A stretch of DNA of 64,000 nt. Source: Sphingobium limneticum (GTDB lineage Bacteria > Pseudomonadota > Alphaproteobacteria > Sphingomonadales > Sphingomonadaceae). The DNA is taken from positions 310,001 through 374,000 of the forward strand of contig NZ_VYPZ01000001.1 in NCBI RefSeq assembly GCF_008710155.1, given 5' to 3'. Within the stretch, counting starts at the first letter, position 1. The number at the start of each line of letters is the position of its first letter. This document shows, piece after piece, positions 48,528 through 56,702 of the stretch. The notes below the pieces were generated by a model, which saw only the letters and a program-made list of their open reading frames with translations, made no database searches and was not told the DNA's origin. The position numbers were made by a program, and so were the translations under genes.

Positions 48528-49312
48528 TTTTGGCGCAAGGCTTGCGCGATCGCCCGCTCCGCGATCGGCGCCATCACCGCATAGCCATTGTCGAGCGGGT
48601 GGACGCCGTCCTGCGTATAGGCGGCTGTCATCAGGCCATTCCGGTCCACCAGCGCGGCGTGATAATCGGCAAAGCCATAGCCGCGCTCCGCACAGAAGGT
48701 GCGCAGCCAGCTATTGAGCGTGACCAGCTCTTCAGGCTTGCGCTCTTTCACGACGTCTTTAGCCGCTTCTGTGTAGTCGTTCACCGGCAGGATCGAGCCG
48801 AACACGACCTTGATATGATGGGCCTCTGCCAGATCGGCCATGGCTTCCCAATTGGCTTCGATCTGTTCGGGGCTTTCCTGTTGCAGGAAGCCTTGTACGT
48901 CGTTGATGCCCGCCAGGATCACGACGACCTTCGGCTTCAGTACGATTACATCCTGATGGAAACGCAGCAACATCTGCGCCGTCACCTGGCTGCCGATGCC
49001 GCGATTAATATAGGGTTTGCCGGGGAAGCTGGCGGCCAGGTTCCAGCGATCGGTAATGGAATCGCCCAGGAACACCACGCGCTGTTCGCCCTGCTTGGGC
49101 GCGGATAACGCGGCATTGGCGGGCGCGTAGAGATAGCGCTCGCCAAAATCCTGCATCAGGCTGGGCATCAGCTTTGCGCGGAACGGGCCGAGCCATGGCC
49201 CCCAATCCTTCTCCACCACCGTGCGCCGCTCGGGCGAACTTTGATAATCGCCGGGCGCGGCCAGCGCAGTGCCGGCGCTGAACGCCAGCATCAGGGCGAT
49301 CGGCCATCTCAT
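48524..49312 (-). CDS. Exported SGNH/GDSL hydrolase (copy B)
   Basis: 262 residues with a signal peptide ending ALAAP. Catalytic Ser85 lies in VVFLGDSITDRW, the Gly block is RGIGSQVTAQ, Asn lies in LAGINDVQG, and Asp/His in QDGVHPLDNG. The acetyl-esterase role is the same as for copy A, probably with a different acyl position; the pair are tandem paralogues with about the same spacing of blocks. It overlaps the alpha/beta esterase and copy A by four bases each. Confidence 0.88.
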   Translation of the reverse strand: MRWPIALMLAFSAGTALAAPGDYQSSPERRTVVEKDWGPWLGPFRAKLMPSLMQDFGERYLYAPANAALSAPKQGEQRVVFLGDSITDRWNLAASFPGKPYINRGIGSQVTAQMLLRFHQDVIVLKPKVVVILAGINDVQGFLQQESPEQIEANWEAMADLAEAHHIKVVFGSILPVNDYTEAAKDVVKERKPEELVTLNSWLRTFCAERGYGFADYHAALVDRNGLMTAAYTQDGVHPLDNGYAVMAPIAERAIAQALRQK

Positions 49313-50277
49313 GCCGGAATCAACCCGTGCTTGGCGGCAAAGGTGGCGAACAGGGCGGGCCAGGCCGATGCCTGCATCGTCGCGGGCAGGCGGGTGCCGA
49401 ACCCGTGGCCGCCATCCTCGAAGATGTACAGCGCGACCGGGCGTTTTGCCGCTTCCATCGCCTGGAACAGCGCGATGCTGTTGGCGGGCGGCACCAACCC
49501 GTCATCGGTCGCATGGACCAGGAAGATCGGCGGTGTCGCCGCGTCGACCCGCATCTCGACCGAGCGGTGACGCCGCGCCTGCACTGTGCCGCCCATGCCC
49601 AGCAGCATATCGCGCGATCCACCATGGGTGAAGGCTGCGTCCAGACTGACGACCGGATAGATCAGCGCGGCCAGGTTCGGGCGCGCATCCTGCGCATCGG
49701 CGGCGTCGACCGGGTCATAAACTGTCTCGCCGTGACGGGTCGCCAGCGATCCGGCCAGATGCCCGCCGGCAGAGAAGCCAAGTACGCCGATCCGGTCCTT
49801 TGCGACAGCGAGTTGGGCAGCTTTTGCGCGGATCAGCCGCATCGCTCGCTGGGCATCCTGCAATGGGACGTCCTGACGCCGCGCCCAGCCTTCGCCGGGC
49901 AGGCGGTAGAGCAGGATAAAGGCGGTAATGCCGCGCGCGTTCAGCCATTCGGCCTGGCTGGTGCCCTCATTATCATAGGACAGAAAAGCATATCCGCCAC
50001 CAGGTATCACCAGCATTGCGGCACCATTGGGGCGGGCAGGGCGCCGTACGACCAGCACGGGGCGTTCGATGCCCGTCACCCAGCGATCCGGCTTGCCGCC
50101 GGGCTTGGCCTGATCGGCGATCTTGCGAACGATGCGCGCGCCAGTGTCCCCCGGCGGCGTGCCGGGCCACAGGTCGATAATCTCGTCGCTGGCGTTTGTC
50201 TGCGCGCCGGCAAGACCGGGCAGCGCCGCCAGCCCGGCGACGGCCATCAGTGCGGTACGGCGATCAAGTCCGCTCAT
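49309..50277 (-). CDS. Exported alpha/beta-hydrolase esterase
   Basis: 322-residue hydrolase with a Tat-like leader (LDRRTALMAVAGLAALPGLAGAQ). The fold is alpha/beta hydrolase of the BD-FAE/acetyl-esterase type: oxyanion segment IPGGGYAFLS, nucleophile Ser169 in GFSAGGH, Asp258 or Asp259 in HATDDGLVP, and His291 in DGGHGFG. In a three-esterase operon it probably removes acetyl or feruloyl groups from cell-wall polysaccharide. It overlaps the iclR-family gene by four bases. Whether its substrate is xyloglucan, xylan or pectin is not readable. Confidence 0.87.
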   Translation of the reverse strand: MSGLDRRTALMAVAGLAALPGLAGAQTNASDEIIDLWPGTPPGDTGARIVRKIADQAKPGGKPDRWVTGIERPVLVVRRPARPNGAAMLVIPGGGYAFLSYDNEGTSQAEWLNARGITAFILLYRLPGEGWARRQDVPLQDAQRAMRLIRAKAAQLAVAKDRIGVLGFSAGGHLAGSLATRHGETVYDPVDAADAQDARPNLAALIYPVVSLDAAFTHGGSRDMLLGMGGTVQARRHRSVEMRVDAATPPIFLVHATDDGLVPPANSIALFQAMEAAKRPVALYIFEDGGHGFGTRLPATMQASAWPALFATFAAKHGLIPA

Positions 50278-51059
50278 TGTCCGTTGTCCATGTCGCGCGC
50301 GGGAAGGACCATCATCGGCGACATGGCATCGCCGATCGCGGCGGCGGCGTCGCGCACCAACTGGGTGCAGGCCTGTGTCGTCGCCCGATTGGCGGCGCCA
50401 TCGACGAAGGGCATGGTCAGCGCCGCGCGCGCGACGCCGCCGACCAGGATCGGGGCGGACAGATCGGTGATGCCGGTCAGCATCGGGCTGGGCGCGAAGG
50501 CGCCACCCGCTGCCAAGGTGGCGTTCAGCCGCTCCGTCAGTTCCGCTTCATCCAGGGTTTCGCCCGTCGCCCGGATATCCGCCAGCATCGCCGCGCGCGC
50601 ATCGGACGACTGGAAGGCGAGCAGGATACGGCCGGAATTGGAGCGGTGCAGCGGCCGGCGATAGCCCACGCGCACGGCAAAGCCCGACAGGCCGGGCGCC
50701 TCGATCGCGATGATGACGACCATTTCCGCGCCGGATGCGACGGCCAGGTGGCAGCTCTGGCCCGCCCGGCGCGCCAGATCCTGCATCACCGGAAGGGCGG
50801 TGGAGGCGAGGTCGCGGATCGGCGGCTGGCTCATGCCCAGCGCGAAGAGGCGGTTTGTCAGCCGATAGCCTTCTTCGGCCCGGGCGATGTAGCCATGCTC
50901 CTCCAGCACCTGCAGCATCCGGAAGATTTCGCTGACCGACCGACCTAGCGCCGTCGATATGTCAGACATGATCAGCGGCTCACTCGCACCGGCGAGAAGC
51001 TCCAATATTTCCAGCCCCTTGGTGAGGGCTGGCGCCTGATAGCGCGCCTTGCCAGTCAT
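50274..51059 (-). CDS. IclR-family regulator heading the xyloglucan operon
   Basis: 261-residue IclR-type regulator. The N-terminal winged helix-turn-helix spans about residues 10-75 (KGLEILELLAGASEP; LGRSVSEIFRMLQVLEEHGYI), and a GAF-like effector domain (about 85-250) follows. It is the first gene of the leftward operon and overlaps the esterase gene, so it regulates its own transcript. The TonB receptor operon is divergent with a 250-base gap rich in A/T. It probably senses a sugar or breakdown product of the locus; which one is unknown. Confidence 0.92.
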   Translation of the reverse strand: MTGKARYQAPALTKGLEILELLAGASEPLIMSDISTALGRSVSEIFRMLQVLEEHGYIARAEEGYRLTNRLFALGMSQPPIRDLASTALPVMQDLARRAGQSCHLAVASGAEMVVIIAIEAPGLSGFAVRVGYRRPLHRSNSGRILLAFQSSDARAAMLADIRATGETLDEAELTERLNATLAAGGAFAPSPMLTGITDLSAPILVGGVARAALTMPFVDGAANRATTQACTQLVRDAAAAIGDAMSPMMVLPARDMDNGQ

Positions 51060-51141
51060 CTGCTCACCCCCTCCATTTTATAGATGATTCTCTGTGCAGG
51101 ATCATCCCTCGCTGTCCAATACCCATTAGGCGAAATCCAAA

Positions 51142-51167
51142 TATGAAATCAATTTTTATATTTCATA
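51142..51167. promoter_or_regulatory. AT-rich inverted repeat in the iclR/TonB promoter
   Basis: TATGAAAT (51142-51149) and ATTTCATA (51160-51167) form an 8-bp inverted repeat in an A/T-rich island between the divergent operons, a setting like known IclR-family sites. It may be the operator for the regulator at 50274-51059. Other than this, the gap from 51060 to 51309 holds no gene that I can support. Confidence 0.5.
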
Positions 51168-51309
51168 ATTTAAAATGTGGGAGTAATGGGGCCTTGTCTT
51201 GGTACCGCTCCCAGCAGCGGGTCGGGACATGAAAGGGAAATATTTCGGCCGTTTGCGGCCGCGAATCACGTCAGCGCTCCGGACAGGAGCCAGGGAGAGG
51301 AAGGGTTTC

Positions 51310-54102
51310 ATGACCAAGATGATTCACATGCCGCGTCGCGCTGCGCTGCTGGCCGGCATCTCGATCGCCAGCATCGCGCTCGGCACGGCTGCCCATGCGC
51401 AGGATAATGCCGCACCGCAGGCCGCAGCCGCCGACGAAGGCGACATCGTCGTCACCGGCGTGCGCGCCAGCCTGTCGAGTGCGCAGGCACTCAAGCGCAA
51501 CAGCGACGTCATCGTCGATTCGATCGTCGCCGAAGACATCGGCAAGCTGCCCGACCGCAACGTGGCCGAAGCGCTTCAGCGCATCACCGGCATCCAGATC
51601 GAACGCAGCTATGGCGAAGGCAGCGCGGTCGCGATCCGCGGCCTCAGCCAGGTCCGCACCGAAATCAACGGCCGCGACGTGTTCACCGCCAATGGCGGTC
51701 GTACGCTAAGCCTGGAGGATGTGCCCTCCGAACTGCTCGCCGGCGTCGATGTCTACAAAAATCCGTCGGCCGACCTGATCGAAGGCGGCATCGGCGGTCT
51801 CATCAACCTGCGCACGCGCAAGCCCTTCGATTTCGACGGGTTCAAGGCATCGGCCAGCGCCAGCGTCAACTATTACGACCTGTACGGCAAGTCGAAGCCG
51901 CAGGCGAACCTGCTGCTGTCTGACCGTTGGGACACGGGCATCGGCGAAATCGGCATCTTGGTCGACCTCGCCTATCAGAAGACGGCTTTCCGCCAGGACC
52001 AGATCAGCAGCCAGCCTTTCTTCCTGCTCGACCAGTCGGTCAATGCGCAGGGTCAGCCCAATAACGCCACCGACTATGCCACCGCGCAGGGTCTGGGGCG
52101 CTTGGGCAAGCCGACCTATCTGCCCCATGGCGTCGGCATCGGCCAGTATCTGGGCGATCGTCGCCGTATCGGCGCCGACGTCGCGGTCCAGTGGAAGCCC
52201 AGCGACACGCTGCTCGTCACCGCCGAATATGTGCGGTCAGACTATAAGTTCCAATATGGCGACTACAGCTTCTTCGCCTATACCGGCAACAATCCGATCA
52301 CGCCGGATTACGGTACGCCCTTCACGTTCGACGATGCCGGCAATTTCCGCAGCGGCACCTTCGCCAATGTGCCGATCGATTCCAACACCAGCCTGGAACG
52401 GCGCAAATCCGTCACCAACGACTTTTCGCTGAACCTGAAATGGAACCCGACCAGCAACCTGACCGTCACGGCCGACGGCCAGTATATTCGCGGCACCACC
52501 AGCGGTCAGCGCTCGATCGTCATCCTGCATTCGAACGCAGAACGGCTGCATCAGGTGGTGGGCAACGGCGTGCCGACGATGGAAATCCTGCCGGACAATA
52601 ACCCAGCGAATGGCAATGGTTCGGTGACGGATATCGCCAATTATGCCCCGCTGGGCGGCGGCTATCTGGACCATATCGAACATTCGGTGGGCAAGGAATA
52701 TGCCGGCCGTCTGGACGCCGAATATCGCTTCGATGCCGGCATCCTGCGCTCGCTGTCGGCCGGTTTGCGTTATACCGACCGGTCGGCTGTCACCGACAGC
52801 AGCACCTATGCCTATTATGGCACCAGCGCGCTGGCCAACGACCTGTACGAAGTGCGCAAGTTCCGCGGCGACCTCTATCGTGGTTTCCAGGGCGTGCCCC
52901 AGGGCGCGGTCTTCTTCGACCGCAACCTCGTGCTCGACTATGACGCCACGCGTCAGGCGCTGGCCCCCTATGTCGATCCGTCGCAGCGTGACGCGTTGCT
53001 CAATGGCGTCAGCTATGTGCCGAGCGATCGCAACACGCAGGGTGAAAAGACCTACACTGCCTATGGCGTGGCGAAGTTCGATTTTGCCGATGCGGGCTTC
53101 CCGCTGGACGGCAATATCGGCGTGCGCGTGATCAAGACGAAGGTGTCCACGGACGGCTTCAGCGTACAGACGCCGCAGATCCAGTTGCCCAGCGGTCCTG
53201 CCAATGGTCCGATCAGCTATGTGCCGATCAGTGTCAACAGCAGCTATACCAAGGCGCTGCCAAGCATCAACCTTCGCTACCACTTCACCGACCAGCTTCA
53301 GCTGCGTCTGGCCGCGTCGAAGGGGCTGACCCGCCCGGACTTCTCGCAGCTTAATCCGAACATCAACATCGTCGAGCTGAATCCCGGCAGCAACATCCGC
53401 ACCTCCAGCTCTGGCAATCCTTATTTGAAGCCGCTGGAAGCCACGCAGTTCGACGCGTCGCTGGAATGGTATTTCTCGCGCACCGGTTCGCTCTATGCTG
53501 CCGGTTTCTACAAGAAGGTGGATGGCTTCATCGCCAATATCGCGACCGACGAAACCTATGATTTCGGCAATGGTCCCTTCACCGTGTCGGTCAGCCGTCC
53601 GCTCAATGGCGACAATGGCAAAATCAAGGGCGTGGAAGTCGGCGGCAACACCTTCTTCGACTTCCTGCCGGGCATCTGGTCTGGCTTCGGCGTGCAGGCC
53701 AACTTCACCTATGTCGACAGCAAGGCGCCCAGCCCCGCTGCCACAGACAATGAAGGCAATGCGCTGATCGTGCCGCTCGAAAAGCTGTCGAAGTACAGCT
53801 ACAATCTGATGGGTTTCTACGACAAAGGGCCAATCTCGGCACGCGTCGCCTATAACTGGCGTAGCAAATATGTCGTGACCACGCGCGGCAATGGCAGCGG
53901 CGAACTGCCGATTTTCAACGCCGCGCGCGGGCAGGTCGATGCGTCGCTGACCTATACGGTCAACGAGAATTTCGCGCTGACCGTAGATGGCGTGAACCTG
54001 ACCGATACCGAGAACAAGACCTATTACGGCATTCCCAGCCGTCCGCAGTCCTCGGTGCTGAACGATCGTCGCGTGAGCATCACCGCCCGTCTGACCTATT
54101 GA
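51310..54102 (+). CDS. TonB-dependent receptor of the xyloglucan/fucose locus
   Basis: 930-residue outer-membrane receptor. The ATG at 51310 follows GAGAGGAAGG, and a signal peptide ends AHAQD. The plug begins GDIVVTGVRASLSSAQ and GKLPDRNVAEALQRITGIQI, of the same sugar-transport subclass as the xylan receptor at 17843. The barrel ends with a VSITARLTY strand. It is the first gene of the rightward operon and presumably imports fucosylated or xylosylated oligosaccharides for the exported hydrolases encoded divergently. A terminator-like hairpin follows it, so downstream genes may be expressed at a lower level. Confidence 0.95.
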   Translation: MTKMIHMPRRAALLAGISIASIALGTAAHAQDNAAPQAAAADEGDIVVTGVRASLSSAQALKRNSDVIVDSIVAEDIGKLPDRNVAEALQRITGIQIERSYGEGSAVAIRGLSQVRTEINGRDVFTANGGRTLSLEDVPSELLAGVDVYKNPSADLIEGGIGGLINLRTRKPFDFDGFKASASASVNYYDLYGKSKPQANLLLSDRWDTGIGEIGILVDLAYQKTAFRQDQISSQPFFLLDQSVNAQGQPNNATDYATAQGLGRLGKPTYLPHGVGIGQYLGDRRRIGADVAVQWKPSDTLLVTAEYVRSDYKFQYGDYSFFAYTGNNPITPDYGTPFTFDDAGNFRSGTFANVPIDSNTSLERRKSVTNDFSLNLKWNPTSNLTVTADGQYIRGTTSGQRSIVILHSNAERLHQVVGNGVPTMEILPDNNPANGNGSVTDIANYAPLGGGYLDHIEHSVGKEYAGRLDAEYRFDAGILRSLSAGLRYTDRSAVTDSSTYAYYGTSALANDLYEVRKFRGDLYRGFQGVPQGAVFFDRNLVLDYDATRQALAPYVDPSQRDALLNGVSYVPSDRNTQGEKTYTAYGVAKFDFADAGFPLDGNIGVRVIKTKVSTDGFSVQTPQIQLPSGPANGPISYVPISVNSSYTKALPSINLRYHFTDQLQLRLAASKGLTRPDFSQLNPNINIVELNPGSNIRTSSSGNPYLKPLEATQFDASLEWYFSRTGSLYAAGFYKKVDGFIANIATDETYDFGNGPFTVSVSRPLNGDNGKIKGVEVGGNTFFDFLPGIWSGFGVQANFTYVDSKAPSPAATDNEGNALIVPLEKLSKYSYNLMGFYDKGPISARVAYNWRSKYVVTTRGNGSGELPIFNAARGQVDASLTYTVNENFALTVDGVNLTDTENKTYYGIPSRPQSSVLNDRRVSITARLTY

Positions 54103-54137
54103 TCCGACGTGCGGACGTTTCTAGCGTCCCTCCCCTG

Positions 54138-54171
54138 GCAGACCGGACCCGTAAAGGGCCGGTCTGCCTCT
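54138..54171 (+). terminator. Hairpin after the TonB receptor gene
   Basis: GCAGACCGG (54138-54146) pairs with CCGGTCTGC (54159-54167), extended by CCC/GGG inside, followed by CTCTTT. It lies 36 bases after the receptor stop and before fucP. It could be a partial terminator that sets the receptor-to-catabolic-gene ratio. Confidence 0.7.
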
Positions 54172-54195
54172 TTGGGTAGAAGAGAGGATGGTCTG

Positions 54196-55434
54196 ATGCA
54201 TAGGCAGGGTAACGGCATCGCACCGAGCAGGCCCGAACGCAGCAGCCCGATGGCCATGGTCCTGACCACGGGGCTTTTCTTCCTGTGGGGCGTGGCGAAC
54301 AATCTGAACGATGTGCTGATCGCGCATTTCCGGCATGTGTTTTCGTTGTCGGATTTTCAGTCCGGACTGGTCCAGTCGGCCTTCTATCTGGGCTATTTCT
54401 GCTTCGCCATTCCGGCCGCGCTGGCCGCCGAGCGACTGGGCTACAAGGCCACGGTCATCATGGGCCTGTTGCTGTTCGGTGGCGGTGCGCTGCTGTTCCT
54501 GCCGGCGTCCGCGCAACTCAGCTACGGCTTCTTCCTTTTCGCCCTGTTCGTGATCGCCAGTGGCCTTGCTTTCCTGGAAACCGCCGCCAATCCCATGGTC
54601 GCGGTAATGGGACCGGCGGACAGTTCGGCGCAGCGGCTCAATCTGGCGCAGGCGTTCAATCCATTGGGGTCGATCACCGGCGTAGCGCTGGGCGCGACGC
54701 TGATCCTGTCCGATACGCCGGCGCAGGGCGCCGCGGGCGCAGCGGCCGTACGACTGCCTTATCTGGCCATCGCGCTGGTCGTGCTGGGCTGGGCGGCGAT
54801 CTTGGCCTTCACCCGTTTTCCACGCGCCGCCACCCAGGCAGAGGGGCGCACCGGTCCGATCTTCGCGGGCTATGGCGCGCTGCTGCGGCGGCCTCGCTAT
54901 CTGGCTGGCGTGGGCGCGCAATTTTTCTATGTCGGTGCGCAGGTCGGCATCTGGAGCTATCTGATCCGCTATGCCGAAGCCGTCGTTCCGGGCATCGGCG
55001 CGCAAAAGGCCGCCTGGCTGCTCACTTTGTCGCTGGCGCTCTTCATGATCGGCCGCTTCGCCGGGGCGGCTTTGCTGGCGCGCTTCGATGGCGCGCGGCT
55101 GATGGCGCTGTTCGCCGGTATCAACATCGCCTTGTCGCTTGCGGCGATCGGCGGTGGCATAGTCGGCCTCGTGGCGCTGGTCGCGACCAGCTTCTTCATG
55201 TCGATCATGTATCCGACCATCTTCGTCCTGTCCCTGCGCGACCTCGGCCCGCTGACCAAGCCGGGGGCGTCGATGATCGTCATGGCGATCATCGGCGGCG
55301 CGGTGCTGACCATGGCGATGGGACTGGTATCGGACCTGACCGGCACGATCCGCGCGGCAATGCTGGTGCCGGCGCTGTGTTTTGCGGTCGTGACTCTCTT
55401 CGCGCGCGCCAACCGACGGGAAGCGGCCGCATGA
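54196..55434 (+). CDS. fucP: L-fucose:proton symporter (FucP-like)
   Basis: 412-residue MFS transporter of the FucP family. Helix 1 carries TGLFFLWGVANNLNDVLIAHFR, with the charged pair of fucose permeases; helices 4-5 carry LETAANPMVAVMG and LNLAQAFNPLGSITG. The ATG at 54196 follows AGAGGA. The downstream genes encode a complete set of L-fucose oxidation steps, so L-fucose is the likely cargo; L-galactose or D-arabinose are possible. Its stop overlaps the next gene by four bases. Confidence 0.92.
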   Translation: MHRQGNGIAPSRPERSSPMAMVLTTGLFFLWGVANNLNDVLIAHFRHVFSLSDFQSGLVQSAFYLGYFCFAIPAALAAERLGYKATVIMGLLLFGGGALLFLPASAQLSYGFFLFALFVIASGLAFLETAANPMVAVMGPADSSAQRLNLAQAFNPLGSITGVALGATLILSDTPAQGAAGAAAVRLPYLAIALVVLGWAAILAFTRFPRAATQAEGRTGPIFAGYGALLRRPRYLAGVGAQFFYVGAQVGIWSYLIRYAEAVVPGIGAQKAAWLLTLSLALFMIGRFAGAALLARFDGARLMALFAGINIALSLAAIGGGIVGLVALVATSFFMSIMYPTIFVLSLRDLGPLTKPGASMIVMAIIGGAVLTMAMGLVSDLTGTIRAAMLVPALCFAVVTLFARANRREAAA

Positions 55435-56702
55435 CCGTTGCATCCTATCCGACGCTGGGCATGGGCACAGCGCCCATCGGCAATCTCTATCGCGTGGTGG
55501 AGGACGGCGAGGCGCAGGCGACGTTGAACGCGGCCTGGGACGCGGGCATCCGCTATTATGACACGGCGCCCCATTATGGCTTCGGCTTGGCCGAACGGCG
55601 GCTGGGCATGATGCTGGCTGCGCGCGACCCCGATGGCACGGCGATCGTTTCCACCAAGGTCGGCCGCCTGCTGGTACCGACCGATGCGCGGGGCGAGCGG
55701 CATGGCTTTGTCGATGCCGATCCCTATGCGCCGGTGTTCGACTATCGCTATGACGCGGTACTGCGCTCGTTCGAGGGCAGCCGCGCGCGGTTGGGTCGCG
55801 ACCGGATCGACCTGTTGCTGGCGCATGATATCGGCCGGCTGACCCATGGCGATGATCATGGCCGCCACCTGCGCGCTTTCCTGGATAGCGGCTATCGGGC
55901 GATGCACGATCTGCGCGATGCGGGCGCGATCGGTGCGATCGGCATCGGCGTCAATGAAGTCGCGATTTGCGACGAACTGCTCGACCATGTCGAACTGGAC
56001 ATGATCCTGCTTGCCGGCCGCTATACGCTGTTGGATCGCAGCGCAGAGCGATTGCTGGCGCGCTGCGCCGATCTGGGTGTCCGGATCATCGTGGGCGGTC
56101 CCTATAATAGCGGCATATTGGCGCGCGACCTGAGTGGTCCGCTCCATTTCGACTATGCCGCGCCCAGCGAGGCGATCCTTGGCAAGGCGCAGCGATTGGC
56201 GCAGACCTGCGCCGAATTTGAGGTGCCGCTGCCCGCTGCCGCGCTGCAATTCCCGCTGCGCCATCCTGCCGTCGTCAGCGTCATTCCCGGTCTTGTCGGG
56301 CCGGATCAGGTCGCCGACACCATGACCCGCCTGTCGGTGCGATTGCCCGATCCGCTCTGGCCCGCGCTCGACGCTTCACTGAAAGATTCCTCCATGTTGC
56401 AGGACGATGCGCGGCTGATCCTGCTGCATCCTGACGATAATGTCCTCATCTGTGTTCGGCCGATCGAGGCGGGCGATATCCTGCCAGCCTCGGGCGGCAC
56501 CATCCCGGCGCGCGAAGGCATCGCCATCGGGCATAAGGTTGCGCGCAATGCGCTGCATGCCGGGGACAAGGTGATCAAATATGGCGCACCGATCGGGTCG
56601 ATGACGGCCGACGTGGCAACCGGCGACTGGGTTCACATGCACAATATGAAAAGCGACTATATCAGCAGCCATACCCGCACCGCGCTGGAGCCGGGGGCAT
56701 GA
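55431..56702 (+). CDS. Aldo-keto reductase fused to UxaA N-terminal (SAF) domain
   Basis: 423-residue protein with two parts in one continuous frame. Residues 1-315 are an aldo-keto reductase of the L-fucose/D-threo-aldose 1-dehydrogenase type, with tetrad Asp44, Tyr49 (DTAPHYGFG), Lys76 (VSTKVGR) and His132 (LLLAHDIG). From about residue 322 comes a UxaA N-terminal SAF domain (ARLILLHPDDNVLICVRPIE; HNMKSDYISSHTR), the small subunit of altronate-type dehydratases. These are normally separate genes. An internal ATG at 56394 could also give a free 102-residue SAF subunit. Inferred role: L-fucose oxidation to fuconolactone plus a piece of the fuconate dehydratase. Start and stop overlap both neighbours by four bases. 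Confidence 0.87.
   Translation: MTVASYPTLGMGTAPIGNLYRVVEDGEAQATLNAAWDAGIRYYDTAPHYGFGLAERRLGMMLAARDPDGTAIVSTKVGRLLVPTDARGERHGFVDADPYAPVFDYRYDAVLRSFEGSRARLGRDRIDLLLAHDIGRLTHGDDHGRHLRAFLDSGYRAMHDLRDAGAIGAIGIGVNEVAICDELLDHVELDMILLAGRYTLLDRSAERLLARCADLGVRIIVGGPYNSGILARDLSGPLHFDYAAPSEAILGKAQRLAQTCAEFEVPLPAAALQFPLRHPAVVSVIPGLVGPDQVADTMTRLSVRLPDPLWPALDASLKDSSMLQDDARLILLHPDDNVLICVRPIEAGDILPASGGTIPAREGIAIGHKVARNALHAGDKVIKYGAPIGSMTADVATGDWVHMHNMKSDYISSHTRTALEPGA

Noticed and set aside
54285-55430. Extension of the reductase-fusion frame back through fucP
   Set aside because: The reductase begins at ATG 55431 overlapping the fucP stop. The upstream part is an out-of-frame reading of a clear transporter. 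This does not affect the downstream fusion, which stands.
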